Source: Elysia marginata
Lineage: Eukaryota; Mollusca; Gastropoda; Plakobranchidae
Length of the DNA stretch: 31,282 nt
NCBI GenBank assembly: GCA_019649035.1
Contig: BMAT01006488.1
Coordinates: 252,230-283,511 of the forward strand
Reading direction: 5' to 3'
Positions 20,750 to 29,900 of the stretch are shown here, one piece after another. Numbering within the stretch: the first letter of the stretch is position 1; the number at the start of each line of letters is the position of its first letter. The notes beneath the pieces are model-generated. The model did no database searches and had not been told where the DNA came from. It was given only the letters and a program-made list of their open reading frames with translations. Made by a program: the position numbers and the translations under genes.

Positions 20750-22600
20750 CTATATACACTGCAATGATCCTATAACTTTCTAAGCCTAAAGGCCCTAACT
20801 TCGACTTAAAACTCTACAGAAATCAAGTTACAACTTTCTTCATCACTCCTAAATACCTCCCTACTGCCTTTTTTTTCTTTGGTACTATTTATGCTCTGAA
20901 ATTCGTTTACAAGTGAAGTAGGATATACCATGGATAGTGTTTTAGGGCCAGTGCGGCAGCCAGAGACATTTTTTCTTTTTTTTTGTAATCTAATTTTTGT
21001 GTTTCAAAATAAAGTTTCGGGGACAAAAATCACAGAAAAACTGCTTTTAAGTCATTTTCAATGTTTGGTTGCTATTGAAACCGATTGTTGTAGCCACCAT
21101 ATTGGATAAAAATAGTAAACTTTAGGCCTTTATAAGTCAGAATCTAAACAATGCATTTGCATTCTGTAAAATGGAATCGTGTATTATAGTCACTTCAAAA
21201 AAGATTTTTGAGGCAATTTTTTTCTTCGCTACTTCTGTTAGATTTTTTAAAAAAATAAATTTTTTAGAGTTTGCATAAAAGATAAAAGGGCCAAAAAGTG
21301 TATCCTCCCCATGTCTCATGCATTCCTACAGTTTAGAAAGCAGCGTTCTGTAACTCGCCAGTTACTACCCGCAGTATACTCGCTGTCACGAAGTTTAGAT
21401 GTAAAACGAGGACAAAACCAATTTTAGAGGCTAACAGTAACAAAAACAATACTATAGAAAAATATTTTTATGATTTTTAGCCTTCACCCTGTTTGGTCTT
21501 TGTGATGACATTGCAAACTTGGAAATGTGGACAGTTCTCAAACTACACTGCAGGCTAGGGTTTATACTAGATGCGATAGCTCATACTATGCGCTAAAGGC
21601 TTTGCTTTTCTTATTGAAACAACGTATTTTTGTAGCATTTTGGCGTAGTCCTTTTTTTTCAAAAGTATGACAAAAATACTTATAGATGCTTGAAAAAGAA
21701 AGATCCGGTGCCAATGTGTTGAAAAAAGAATAAACTTTCATAATTTCAACAAATCTCAAAACTGACAATCGGACCCCTATAACCCCAATACCCTTATTTA
21801 GAGGGGCGCCGCGCTTGCCCTTAAATCTACTTCTTTATCAAAGAGCTCAACTCGCCATGAAAATAACAGCAGTAGCACTCTCGTACTGAGCAACATGGTC
21901 GTCACTCGTTTCATCAATCTCAGTGTACCTGTTAAATCGTGTCAAGTAGTTACCGGAACTTAATGCACAAGGATCATCCCCACCACCACGAATCACAACA
22001 ATTACACATAGCAATCCAAAATGGAAACCGAGTCGCAGTTTGTTTAGGAGAAAAAAAAACAAGTATAAAATGCGAGACTTCATTGTTAGCTCTCAAAAAT
22101 AAAAAAGGTAAAACACCAGGTTATGGGTAGTTTTTTTTTTCAAACGACTACAGGAGCTATAACAACAACAACATGCGACTTATTCAGCTTACTGCCATGT
22201 CAACCATCTAAAGCTGCAACTCTGTCCACCTGTTACATGATAATTATTATCTTGTTTGGGTATTTCATAATTTATGTCAGCGTTGAATAATAAAACGAGC
22301 TTTAGGTCCGTTATGCTGGTGTTTGCCTATCGTGACTTTCGGCTTTGTAAAGTTAAAGTTGAGTTAAAGTTTTTAAAGCAAATATTAGTTAATGGACACG
22401 AGTTGTTATACACAAAAAAAAACAACAACAAACGTTTTTTTTTCGGTATGCCTTTCATATAGTATGAATCGAGCCGATTTATTTATCAGATTGGGATATA
22501 TTATATATAGATAGGTATATTTTCAGATGGAGACTTTTAATGGAAGGAATAATCCGACTACTTTGGTATTGTTAGGAGGCACACCCCCTTTCTCACCCCT
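20750..22600. other. Intergenic, with one weak - strand ORF (22083-21847)
   Basis: AT-rich. The only protein-like frame is a 78-codon - strand ORF beginning MKSRILYLFFFLLNK. It has a hydrophobic signal-like start and an acidic C-terminal half (TEIDETSDDH). It has no recognisable motif and no visible exons, so it is left as a possibility only. Confidence 0.25.
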
Positions 22601-22601
22601 T

Positions 22602-22790
22602 AATGGTTCTGACCTAAATCTACGTCACAACTTGGGAGACACAATCTTTTCCGCCTTCCCTCTTGTAAATTGCACACCCAGTTTTATGGCATGATATGAA
22701 AAATATGATGCACCCTAAATAAAACGCTCTTTTCAGACCATTTTCGGTGCACAAAGTCGCACCATTGGGTAGATTTAGGTCAGAACCATT
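22602..22790. mobile_element. Short element with 22-bp perfect inverted repeats
   Basis: The 22 bases at 22602-22623 (AATGGTTCTGACC, then TAAATCTAC) recur exactly as the reverse complement at 22769-22790. They enclose 145 bp with no coding potential. This is the layout of a very small MITE, or of a hairpin of 189 bp. No clear flanking target duplication is seen, so the type is unassigned. Confidence 0.6.
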
Positions 22791-23340
22791 GAACGACCGA
22801 GCATCACCATTTGCTGTACTAGCAATGTCAATTATCAATACAGTTGTTAATTAGGTCATAACTGAAAATAGTTTGCTATAATATCAGCATTATTTGTCAT
22901 ATTAATGGATCAAGCATAGAAGTAAACAATCCAAAATTAAAACCACCAAGCACGTTCTTTCTATGGGCCTGCATAGAGACATTTTCAAATTGCTCGTGTC
23001 ACGACTATGATGAAAATAACGACAGCTGCTTTAAACTTTGTATGTCTTCCCAACAGACATTACTATCGCCTGGTTTAGATGTGCATGTGTTATTTCGACG
23101 TGTTTCTTGCTTTATTTCTAAAAAAAAATAGCGTGGCTGTAGACCTATGGCTAGAAACAGTCACTGTTTACATGATATGAATAAAACGTCATCTATGCAG
23201 GGGCAGAACAAAATGAATATATACATAGAATATTGACTAGTAGTACGCATCGGATCGCACACCGTGTGATCTTTTTACCTGTTTTTTCTTTCTTTTTCTT
23301 CAACGTAGACGCCCCCTCCCCCCCTCTTATTTTTACCATA

Positions 23341-23769
23341 CTACAAATACAATGCACAAACTGTGCGATTGACATCAACATTTTCCATGAATATTACTGT
23401 CCTTTTAGAAAAAATAGAATCTTCAAATTGTTGCACCATTCGAATTTCCAATATTATGCTCTCCGTCATCTTAAATAGTCTTCTCTCCCCATAGTTTTCC
23501 AGTTTTTCAAAAATTGAAACAGTCAATTTAATTGTAAATGGATAGTGATCATTTCGATGATGGTACCTACACAAGTTTAAATTATAATGCAGTCCCCGGC
23601 ACTTTTTCTCAACATAAGAAACACAATGCTTAAAACTGAAATGTAGAGAAAGATGATGCAGATAAAAACTAGGAGCTGAAAATGTCTGTAAGTATTGTTG
23701 GGTGAGCCGTGACCGCACCAACTTTAGAACATAGCGGAGTTTCTGTAACTTTTGATGTTTTTGTGCCAT
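23341..23769 (-). CDS. Hypothetical ORF, 142 aa, unrecognised
   Basis: A single uninterrupted - strand frame of 142 codons starts at CCATGGCAC, a good animal start context (A/G at +4). The product is basic and His/Tyr-rich, beginning MAQKHQKLQKLRYVLKLV, with no clear signal peptide, membrane segment or known motif. In sequence this AT-rich a frame of this length is uncommon but not impossible by chance. No splice partners, polyadenylation signal or homologous frame could be identified, so it may be a chance ORF or a remnant. Confidence 0.25.
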   Translation of the reverse strand: MAQKHQKLQKLRYVLKLVRSRLTQQYLQTFSAPSFYLHHLSLHFSFKHCVSYVEKKCRGLHYNLNLCRYHHRNDHYPFTIKLTVSIFEKLENYGERRLFKMTESIILEIRMVQQFEDSIFSKRTVIFMENVDVNRTVCALYL

Positions 23770-25000
23770 GGAAAATATTGTTTCACAATTCTAGATCAGT
23801 TTTTAAAGCTTTTGTTTATAATAAATTCATACAATCAAAATGTTGAGCGTCTAGTGGAGAACTTGTTTTGTAATGAGTGGGCTGAGTGGTGTTTTTTTTC
23901 CTATTTCTGTGTCGTATTTAGGAATAAATGTTTGACATGAGACACATTATTTGTACCTCTGGGCTGTAAAATTAAGCCTTCCTACGTAAATTCACTAATC
24001 TGGGAGGCACAACGAAAGACGCACAGTCGAAACATTTGATGGTATCAAAAGCAATTATAGATACGGTCACGTTCGAATGTCCCATGAAAAATTTATTATA
24101 CTAACAGAAAGCTTATTATGATGCGTATATAATAACAATTGTGGTGACACCTCTAACAATACACCTTCAAATTGTACGTTATTGTATTTTTTATACCCTC
24201 TCAAAACTGCAAGAGTTTCCTCTTAACACTAAAATAGTATAAAAAGGCTTGATTATACAGTAGAGATTTATACGCCGCTGCTGAATTCAGACAGAATCCA
24301 AGACGAATCCAGGCAGATTCCACATCAAATCGCGACCTTTGTCTGAAACCCTTTAGAGGTAAGAAAGTAAGGCTTGTGGCACGGGTGTCCTGAGTGAGAT
24401 GTATTTTCAACCAAGTGTCTTTATCAGTTTAGCATTTAAAAATATTTGTTACGAAATACGTGTCAAGACTGCTTTCAGCAGCTTGAAGTGTTTACACAGA
24501 TAGAGTGAGAGAGTGAGGGGGTGGGTTACTTTGTGTCTAAGAGAAAGAAAATTTTAGATACAGTATCTCTTTTAATGACAAGAACACAGAGGTAATGAGC
24601 TTGTTTCTTGGTTTAGAGAGAAACTTTCTGACTACAATACATCGAATATCTATAACCATTATCATAATTTGGATTAAGAACCTGTTTTAGATTATTTCTT
24701 TACTATAAACTGACAATTAGGCTAAAACATTTAAAAGAAGTCTAAGATCTTTATCAGTATGCCAAGTTCAAATCAACGGATCCATTCCTTCAGGAGATCC
24801 ATGAAATGACCACCCTAATAATAATAACTTTAATTTTTGTGGACGATGGCTTGTAAGACTAGTGATTAAAGCCATGGATTAAGACTGAAACATTAAAAAT
24901 AGGTCTTGTCAGAGAGGCTCCTTGAATATTCAAAAACTGTTTGTCCTTGACAGAAATTCTAAGGAAGACATAAGTTTTAGAGACTCCCATAAGTTCCGGA
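23770..25000. other. Intergenic upstream of dermatopontin
   Basis: AT-rich with no gene recognised. It should contain the dermatopontin promoter and 5' UTR. I see no convincing TATA box close to the start codon. Confidence 0.4.
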
Positions 25001-25001
25001 C

Positions 25002-25007
25002 CACGTG
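25002..25007. promoter_or_regulatory. CACGTG E-box just before the dermatopontin start codon
   Basis: The palindrome CACGTG lies 8 bases before the ATG. It is probably within the 5' UTR; a regulatory role is only a possibility. Confidence 0.25.
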
Positions 25008-25014
25008 AGCAGCT

Positions 25015-27665
25015 ATGCGGCAGATTCCAGTAGCTGTATTCACCGTCCTCTTAGTGGTGATCATACCAGGTCACCTAACGCATGCGCAGTTTCACACCAA
25101 CTGGGACGCGCCATTCTTGTACGAGTGTCCCTTAGGCCTGGTTTTGAAGAGCATCCATAGCGTCCACGATAACAGAAAGGAGGATCGCAGATGGAGGTTT
25201 GGTTGTGGTATCGCTGCGAGCGGTTGTAAATTGAGGGCTTGCCACTGGACGGGTAAGTCGTGTTGCATCCATTGAGTGCAATAGCATTTCAGTAGAATTT
25301 GGTAATGGATTATTTTTTTTAAATGTCGATGTTACTTGGCATATAAGCATTGAATTTGATACTTTTGTTCCTTAAATGATTGACTCTTAGATTAAGTTGT
25401 TAGTTACTATTTTTTTACTTGCTTAGTTGGTCATATTTATTACCTTATCAGTTAATTGGCTAGACTAAGTTGATTAAATTATTGTCTTCGTTTGTTTACA
25501 AGATCAATAGTACATTTGTTTAGGTGACTGAATACGCCCATTACAAGGCCTTTTAGACTGATTGTTTTCGTTTGGTTTTATTAATTTATCATTAAACTGA
25601 ATAAACTTTTTAAGACTCAACAAATCAGATTTGTTGGATGTTTGAGATGGTTTTTAACTTATTAACTATTTTGTCAATTTACTGATTAAGACATCGTACA
25701 CAATTTTACGGGAGAAACTTTGTTTTAAACATGCTTCTTTTTTACTCATTCTGTCTTCAATCTTTCAAGATTACGTAAACTGGTGGGATGCCCCGATGAA
25801 CTTCGTGTGTCCTGCCAACTACGTCATTTCCGGTCTACAAAGTTACCATGACAACCACAGAGAGGACAGGCGTTTCAAGTTTAAATGTTGCAGTCATAGA
25901 CGTACGTTACTTGTTTCTAAAAAGGAAGGAAATGAGAGAAAGAGTGAGATGAAAAAGAAGAAGAAAAAAAGAGAGAGAGACAGAGGCAATGACATAGAGA
26001 GACAGACAGACAGAAAGAAAGAAAGACAAGCAGACAGGCAGACAGAGACAGAGACAGTGACAGAGAAAGAGAAAGACCAAGAAAAAAGAAGTAACGTAAG
26101 AAGGTAACAAACTTAGATTTAGCAACGAACGAGACGAAAGACAGAACAAAACAGTACAAGACAGAATGTGAACGAAGATGGCAATCTAACCCACACCTCT
26201 CACTAGCACCCGCCGCCTTGCCAGACGAGGGACCAGACAAACACACCACTGAACCATTTGCGTCCACAAAAAAATGAGAAGTTTCAGACAAAGGATCTCT
26301 CACCTGAATCTCTGACTGATAGATTCCATAAGTATTTTATCTACTTTTCCGTGTTGCCAAACCAAACACTTAGATTAATTCAAACCACAAAAAGAAACAT
26401 CATCGTATTCATAGACATTTGCTTGTTTGATACCTTTTTTTGTTTTCAATTACACATAAATTCTGATCAAGGTTGTGTTCAAAGTATTTAACTTCTTCCA
26501 GTGTTCATCTTGTATTCATCTAGTCTGACTTAGGTACTTATCTTCTTCTTCTAGAGGACAACACCCAATCTCGTAGTCTGAGAGCAGAACTTAGTACTTA
26601 TCTTCTTCCAAAGTACATCACATTTGGTGTGAACTAATACTAGTATTTATCGTTCGAGAGTACATAGCCTACTACCGTAGCCTAACATTAGTATTTATCT
26701 TCTACCCGAAAACATCACTCATTCCTGTGGTCTAACATTAGCATGTGTTTTCTTCGAGAGGGCATCACCCATTTCTAAAGTTTAACATTAGCATGTATTT
26801 TCTTCCAAAGCGCATCACGCATTTCTAAAGTATAACATTACCATGTTTTTTCTTCAAGAGCGCATCATCCATTCCTATTATAGCCTGACATAAGAATACC
26901 TTCTGAATACACCACCTATTAATAACGTCTGACATCAGGAATTATCTTTTCCCATCACTATATCCTGTAGTCATTTATCTTCTTCCAGAGTTCATCACTC
27001 ATACATTTAGTCTAAAGATAATCTTTTTACAAAGTATAATTTTTCTAAACAGTCTATCTTCTTTCAAAGATTATCACCCATTCCTCTGGTTCAACATTAG
27101 TGTTATTCTTCTTCCTGAGTCTATCAACTACTAATGTTGTCTGGCAGTAGTAATTATCTTCTTTCTTATCCTCATCATGTAGCCTGTAATTAGTACTAAT
27201 CTTCTTCTAGAGTATATAACATACTCCTGTAACTTGATTTTATTTTTTTACCTTTTTTTCAAATAACATTGTACATACCTGTAGTTTAATATGAGGTATA
27301 TTTTTTCTAGATTACATCACCTACTCATGTAGTCTCACAGGCTATATCAACAACTGGGATGCCGTGCTCAACTACAACGTTCCCAGGGGCCATGTTCTCA
27401 CTGGGGTGGCTGGTGTCCATGATAACCGTAAAGAGTAAGTACTTGTAGTTATTTAATATGCAACTGTCCCCCTACTTCTACTTTGAATATTGAAATACTA
27501 TTTTACCATACTATATAATCATAAATAGCAACAATACGTTTGATACTTTACTTCAGCACTGCTCCCACTTCTTCTACTGGTTTTACTACTTCAACTATAT
27601 CTACTGCCGCCGTTAGAGTTGCCGTCGCCACTGCCACCACCACGACTACCACTACTACTACTACA

Positions 27666-27711
<46 letters not shown>

Positions 27712-27712
27712 A

Positions 27713-27749
<37 letters not shown>

Positions 27750-29092
27750 ACTACTATAGAGTAAGATTATTAAATAAATAATGACAGCCGCGCTACTTAA
27801 ATGTTGGTTTTTACCTCGGTTATGTACGATAACTTATATTCATAGATATCGTTTTTTCATGTGTTTGTTAAGTGTAAACTGATGTCATACCTGCACAAAT
27901 TAAGCAGGTAGGGTCATAAACAGATCAGAAAAAAAAATTTTTTTAATAATCATATTGAATAAACAAGCCAATTCGTCCATTGTACGAACGGTGAAATATT
28001 AAACCTATAGATATCGACGCCTGTGTTTAAAACTCATGTCCAGACTGAAAAGGATAATAAAACTAATGAGACAAGCTTAAATGGCCTGTAAAATGTTTAT
28101 GTGTTAGTCATAGCTTAGAACTGCTTAGAGCAAGATCGACATGTAGTTTTTTTCAGTATAGATGATCCCATACCTATGTTTAAAGCTTGATCTAAATCTG
28201 TATCTAAACTTTAACATTATTGACAGTTTAAATAAAGCTTACAACTACAGACCGAGATCGGCATGTAAGCTGCTTTTTTTGTTTCAGCACAAGTGAAGTC
28301 TTTCAATAGGGTTTGAGAAAGCAGTTTCATATAATAAATAGACTATTATGAAATCTGAAAATATGCTTAAAGGTTCCAGTCTGTAAAAAAAATCAATATT
28401 TCCTAAAGGTTTTGGTTGTCTCGCACCTAAGGAAGAAGTGATTACCGAACTTAGATCCATTATAAAAAAAAGATGTATTCAAGACTCGAACATTTCTGCA
28501 GTCACTATATGAATTAGATAAATGACAAAGATTTTTCGGCAGGACATGGTGATGCAAAATGGCATCACAAAGGCATAGTTAGTCAGTACCAACCTGGGTC
28601 AAACAAGGGGGTCAAACAAGGAATTATTATATTCTTCAAGCTGGCAATATGTCATTAGAAAGTCTACAATGGGCAGCAGGTGTCATAAGCTTGTTTGCTT
28701 ATTGTACTCTGAGGAGGTTATTTTTTTCACGGTATAAATATAACGGCCTCTAAACGGAATAGCAGCGACGGTACTACAAGCTTGCTGTGATGGACTTACT
28801 CAATACAAAAGCGAGCCATTTTATAGATTTCGGACGGCCATACTTTAGTCTTCTTAAAAAAATGTTGCGCCTTTTAAAAATAAAAAACCTTGCATTTTTT
28901 AAGAGATTTACGTTTTACCATGCTCCTAGTCCCGACCAATAGAGCAATTTCATTTTGTTTTTTTTTTAATCTTTCCTCATTTTCGGCATCACCCGATTAT
29001 CACAGTTCCCAATTTTGCGGTCTCATTGTACTTGTAGGGAGTAGTACTACTACAACTGCTACATGTGCTACCACCATCATTGCCACCAACAT

Positions 29093-29130
<38 letters not shown>

Positions 29131-29231
29131 TACTATTATTACTACTACTACTATTACCGGTACTACTACTACTACTTCAACTATATCTACTGCCACCGTT
29201 AGAGTTGCCGTCGCCACTGCCACCACCACGA

Positions 29232-29295
<64 letters not shown>

Positions 29296-29432
29296 ATGTG
29301 CTACCACCATCGGCAACTCTACTACTGAACAGAAGTTCAATCGATATTCCTCTTCGACCCATCCACAGAGATCGCCGTTATCAGTTCTTTGTTTGCCGTT
29401 ATGGAAACGAGAAGGATATCAAGGGGCGGTAG
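25015..29432 (+). CDS. Dermatopontin, secreted, 4 coding exons, 175 aa
   Basis: This is an extracellular-matrix protein of the dermatopontin family; in molluscs such proteins occur in shell matrix, mantle and haemocytes. Exons are 25015-25252, 25770-25901, 27341-27434 and 29369-29432. All junctions are GT/AG (GTAAGT, GTACGT, GTAAGT donors) with phases 1, 1 and 2 that rejoin an open frame. Residues 1-24 are a signal peptide ending LTHA. Three repeats follow: NWDAP 29-33 to HDNRKEDRRWRF 51-62; WWDAP 84-88 to HDNHREDRRFKF 106-117; NNWDAV 127-132 to HDNRKEDRRYQF 150-161. Exon 1 holds repeat 1, exon 2 repeat 2, and exons 3 and 4 together repeat 3. Repeats 1 and 2 each have a Cys pair (38/64, 93/119), while repeat 3 lacks the first Cys (NYNVPRG) and keeps Cys164. 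Length is typical for the family. No RGD motif is seen. The introns are crowded with simple repeats, yet the coding parts are intact. Confidence 0.94.
25253..25769 (+). other. Dermatopontin intron 1
   Basis: Donor GTAAGT and acceptor TCTTTCAAG. AT-rich and only about 0.5 kb; no repeats or internal genes noted. Confidence 0.9.
25918..26100. repeat. Purine-rich microsatellite tract (AG, GACA, GAAA)
   Basis: About 180 bp in dermatopontin intron 2, almost free of T on the + strand. It mixes GAGA, AAGAAG, CAGACAGACAGA and GAAAGAAA repeats. Open frames over it on either strand are low-complexity artefacts. Confidence 0.85.
26190..26266 (-). other. Degenerate tRNA-like (SINE head?) segment
   Basis: On the - strand TGGTTCAGTGG (a perfect A-box match) is followed about 65 bases later by GGTTAGATTGCC (a weak B box). 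The spacing is long for most tRNAs. There is no convincing cloverleaf or SINE tail, so it may be an old SINE fragment or chance. Confidence 0.3.
26482..27340 (+). repeat. Degenerate minisatellite of about 50-bp units, ending at the exon 3 acceptor
   Basis: About 17 diverged units fill the second half of dermatopontin intron 2. The consensus runs GTATTTATCTTCTTCCAGAG, then a block TACATCACCCATTCCTGTAG, then TCTAACATTA. The period is exactly 50 in the best part (starts 26691, 26741, 26791, 26841). Each unit carries a pyrimidine stretch followed by AG. The final unit (ATTACATCACCTACTCATG, TAGTCTCACAG) ends as the real acceptor of exon 3 at 27339-27340. Confidence 0.8.
27585..27760. repeat. (CTA)n/(CTG)n array with a flank copied elsewhere in the same intron
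   Basis: Dermatopontin intron 3. A non-simple flank (27585-27664, including CAACTATATCTACTGCC and GTTAGAGTTGCCGTCGCC) leads into about 60 bp of CTA repeats, then about eight CTG/TGC repeats at 27724-27749. The flank recurs at 29170-29250 with about one mismatch. Confidence 0.9.
27770..29035. other. Middle of dermatopontin intron 3
   Basis: AT-rich intronic sequence. A small GTGATGC/GCATCAC hairpin lies near 28547-28568 and a short GGTCAAACAAG direct repeat near 28596-28620. No gene is recognised. Confidence 0.45.
29042..29305. repeat. (CTA)n double array with internal duplications
   Basis: Two CTA arrays (about 29090-29175 and 29235-29295) are separated by the flank shared with 27585. TACATGTGCTACCACCATC occurs at 29060-29078 and again at 29293-29311, bracketing the block. 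It lies 60 bp upstream of the exon 4 acceptor. Poly-Thr, poly-Leu, poly-Val and poly-Ser frames here are artefacts. Confidence 0.92.
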
Positions 29433-29575
29433 CCTACACTCACCGCCATCGAGGCCGACGGATTACTTCCCGTTCCACTATTACTGCACGAGACAAGTGT
29501 CTTCACATTTTAGTCTTAAAACTAACTTTTTTTAGAACTATAATTGCCTTGATATTTTGGCAAACCTTAATTTTG

Positions 29576-29581
29576 AATAAA
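29576..29581 (+). terminator. Polyadenylation signal AATAAA after dermatopontin
   Basis: AATAAA 144 bases after the dermatopontin stop. It abuts the start of the dispersed repeat at 29582, so the repeat may have supplied or displaced the natural transcript end. Confidence 0.45.
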
Positions 29582-29900
29582 GAGTGAGTAGTAAGTACGG
29601 TTTTTTGGATTCAATAAGAATTTTGCTTTGTGTGAGTGTGTGTGGAGAGAGAGACAGACAGACAGACAGAAAGACAGATAGATAGAGAGAGAGAGAGATT
29701 CAAAATCCTTATTGCTTGAATTGTAGGCCAGTGGCCCATAACTCAGGCATTGAATACAAATAAATTTTTATATGGGAGCTTAAATTGCCATAGTCATGAC
29801 ATGATACAGCAAATAAAGAATTTTAGGTTTTATACTTTAAAGTAGAATGAGCACATTTAGAAAAGAATCTGAATTATCCAAAAATTTGATTTTATCACAA
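29582..29900 (-). repeat. Dispersed repeat, copy 2
   Basis: Same family and orientation as window bases 1-290. Shared blocks are AGTAAGT, ATAAGAATTTTGCTTTG, TTGAATTGTAGGCC, CATTGAATACAAA and AAAGTAGAA. The internal GA/GACA/GATA microsatellite is much longer here (about 29640-29700) than in copy 1. Confidence 0.6.

Noticed and set aside
25796-26303. Lys/Arg/Glu-rich (+) and Ser/Leu/Cys-rich (-) frames after dermatopontin exon 2
   Set aside because: They are translations of the purine-rich microsatellite in intron 2; the exon ends at 25901 with a GTACGT donor.
26482-27340. CRISPR-like array
   Set aside because: The units are diverged, head-to-tail, without distinct repeats and spacers, and lie in a spliced eukaryotic intron.
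28890-29432. 180-codon frame with poly-Thr/poly-Leu reaching the dermatopontin stop
   Set aside because: Only the last 21 codons (from the acceptor at 29368) are coding; the rest is intronic CTA repeat read through.
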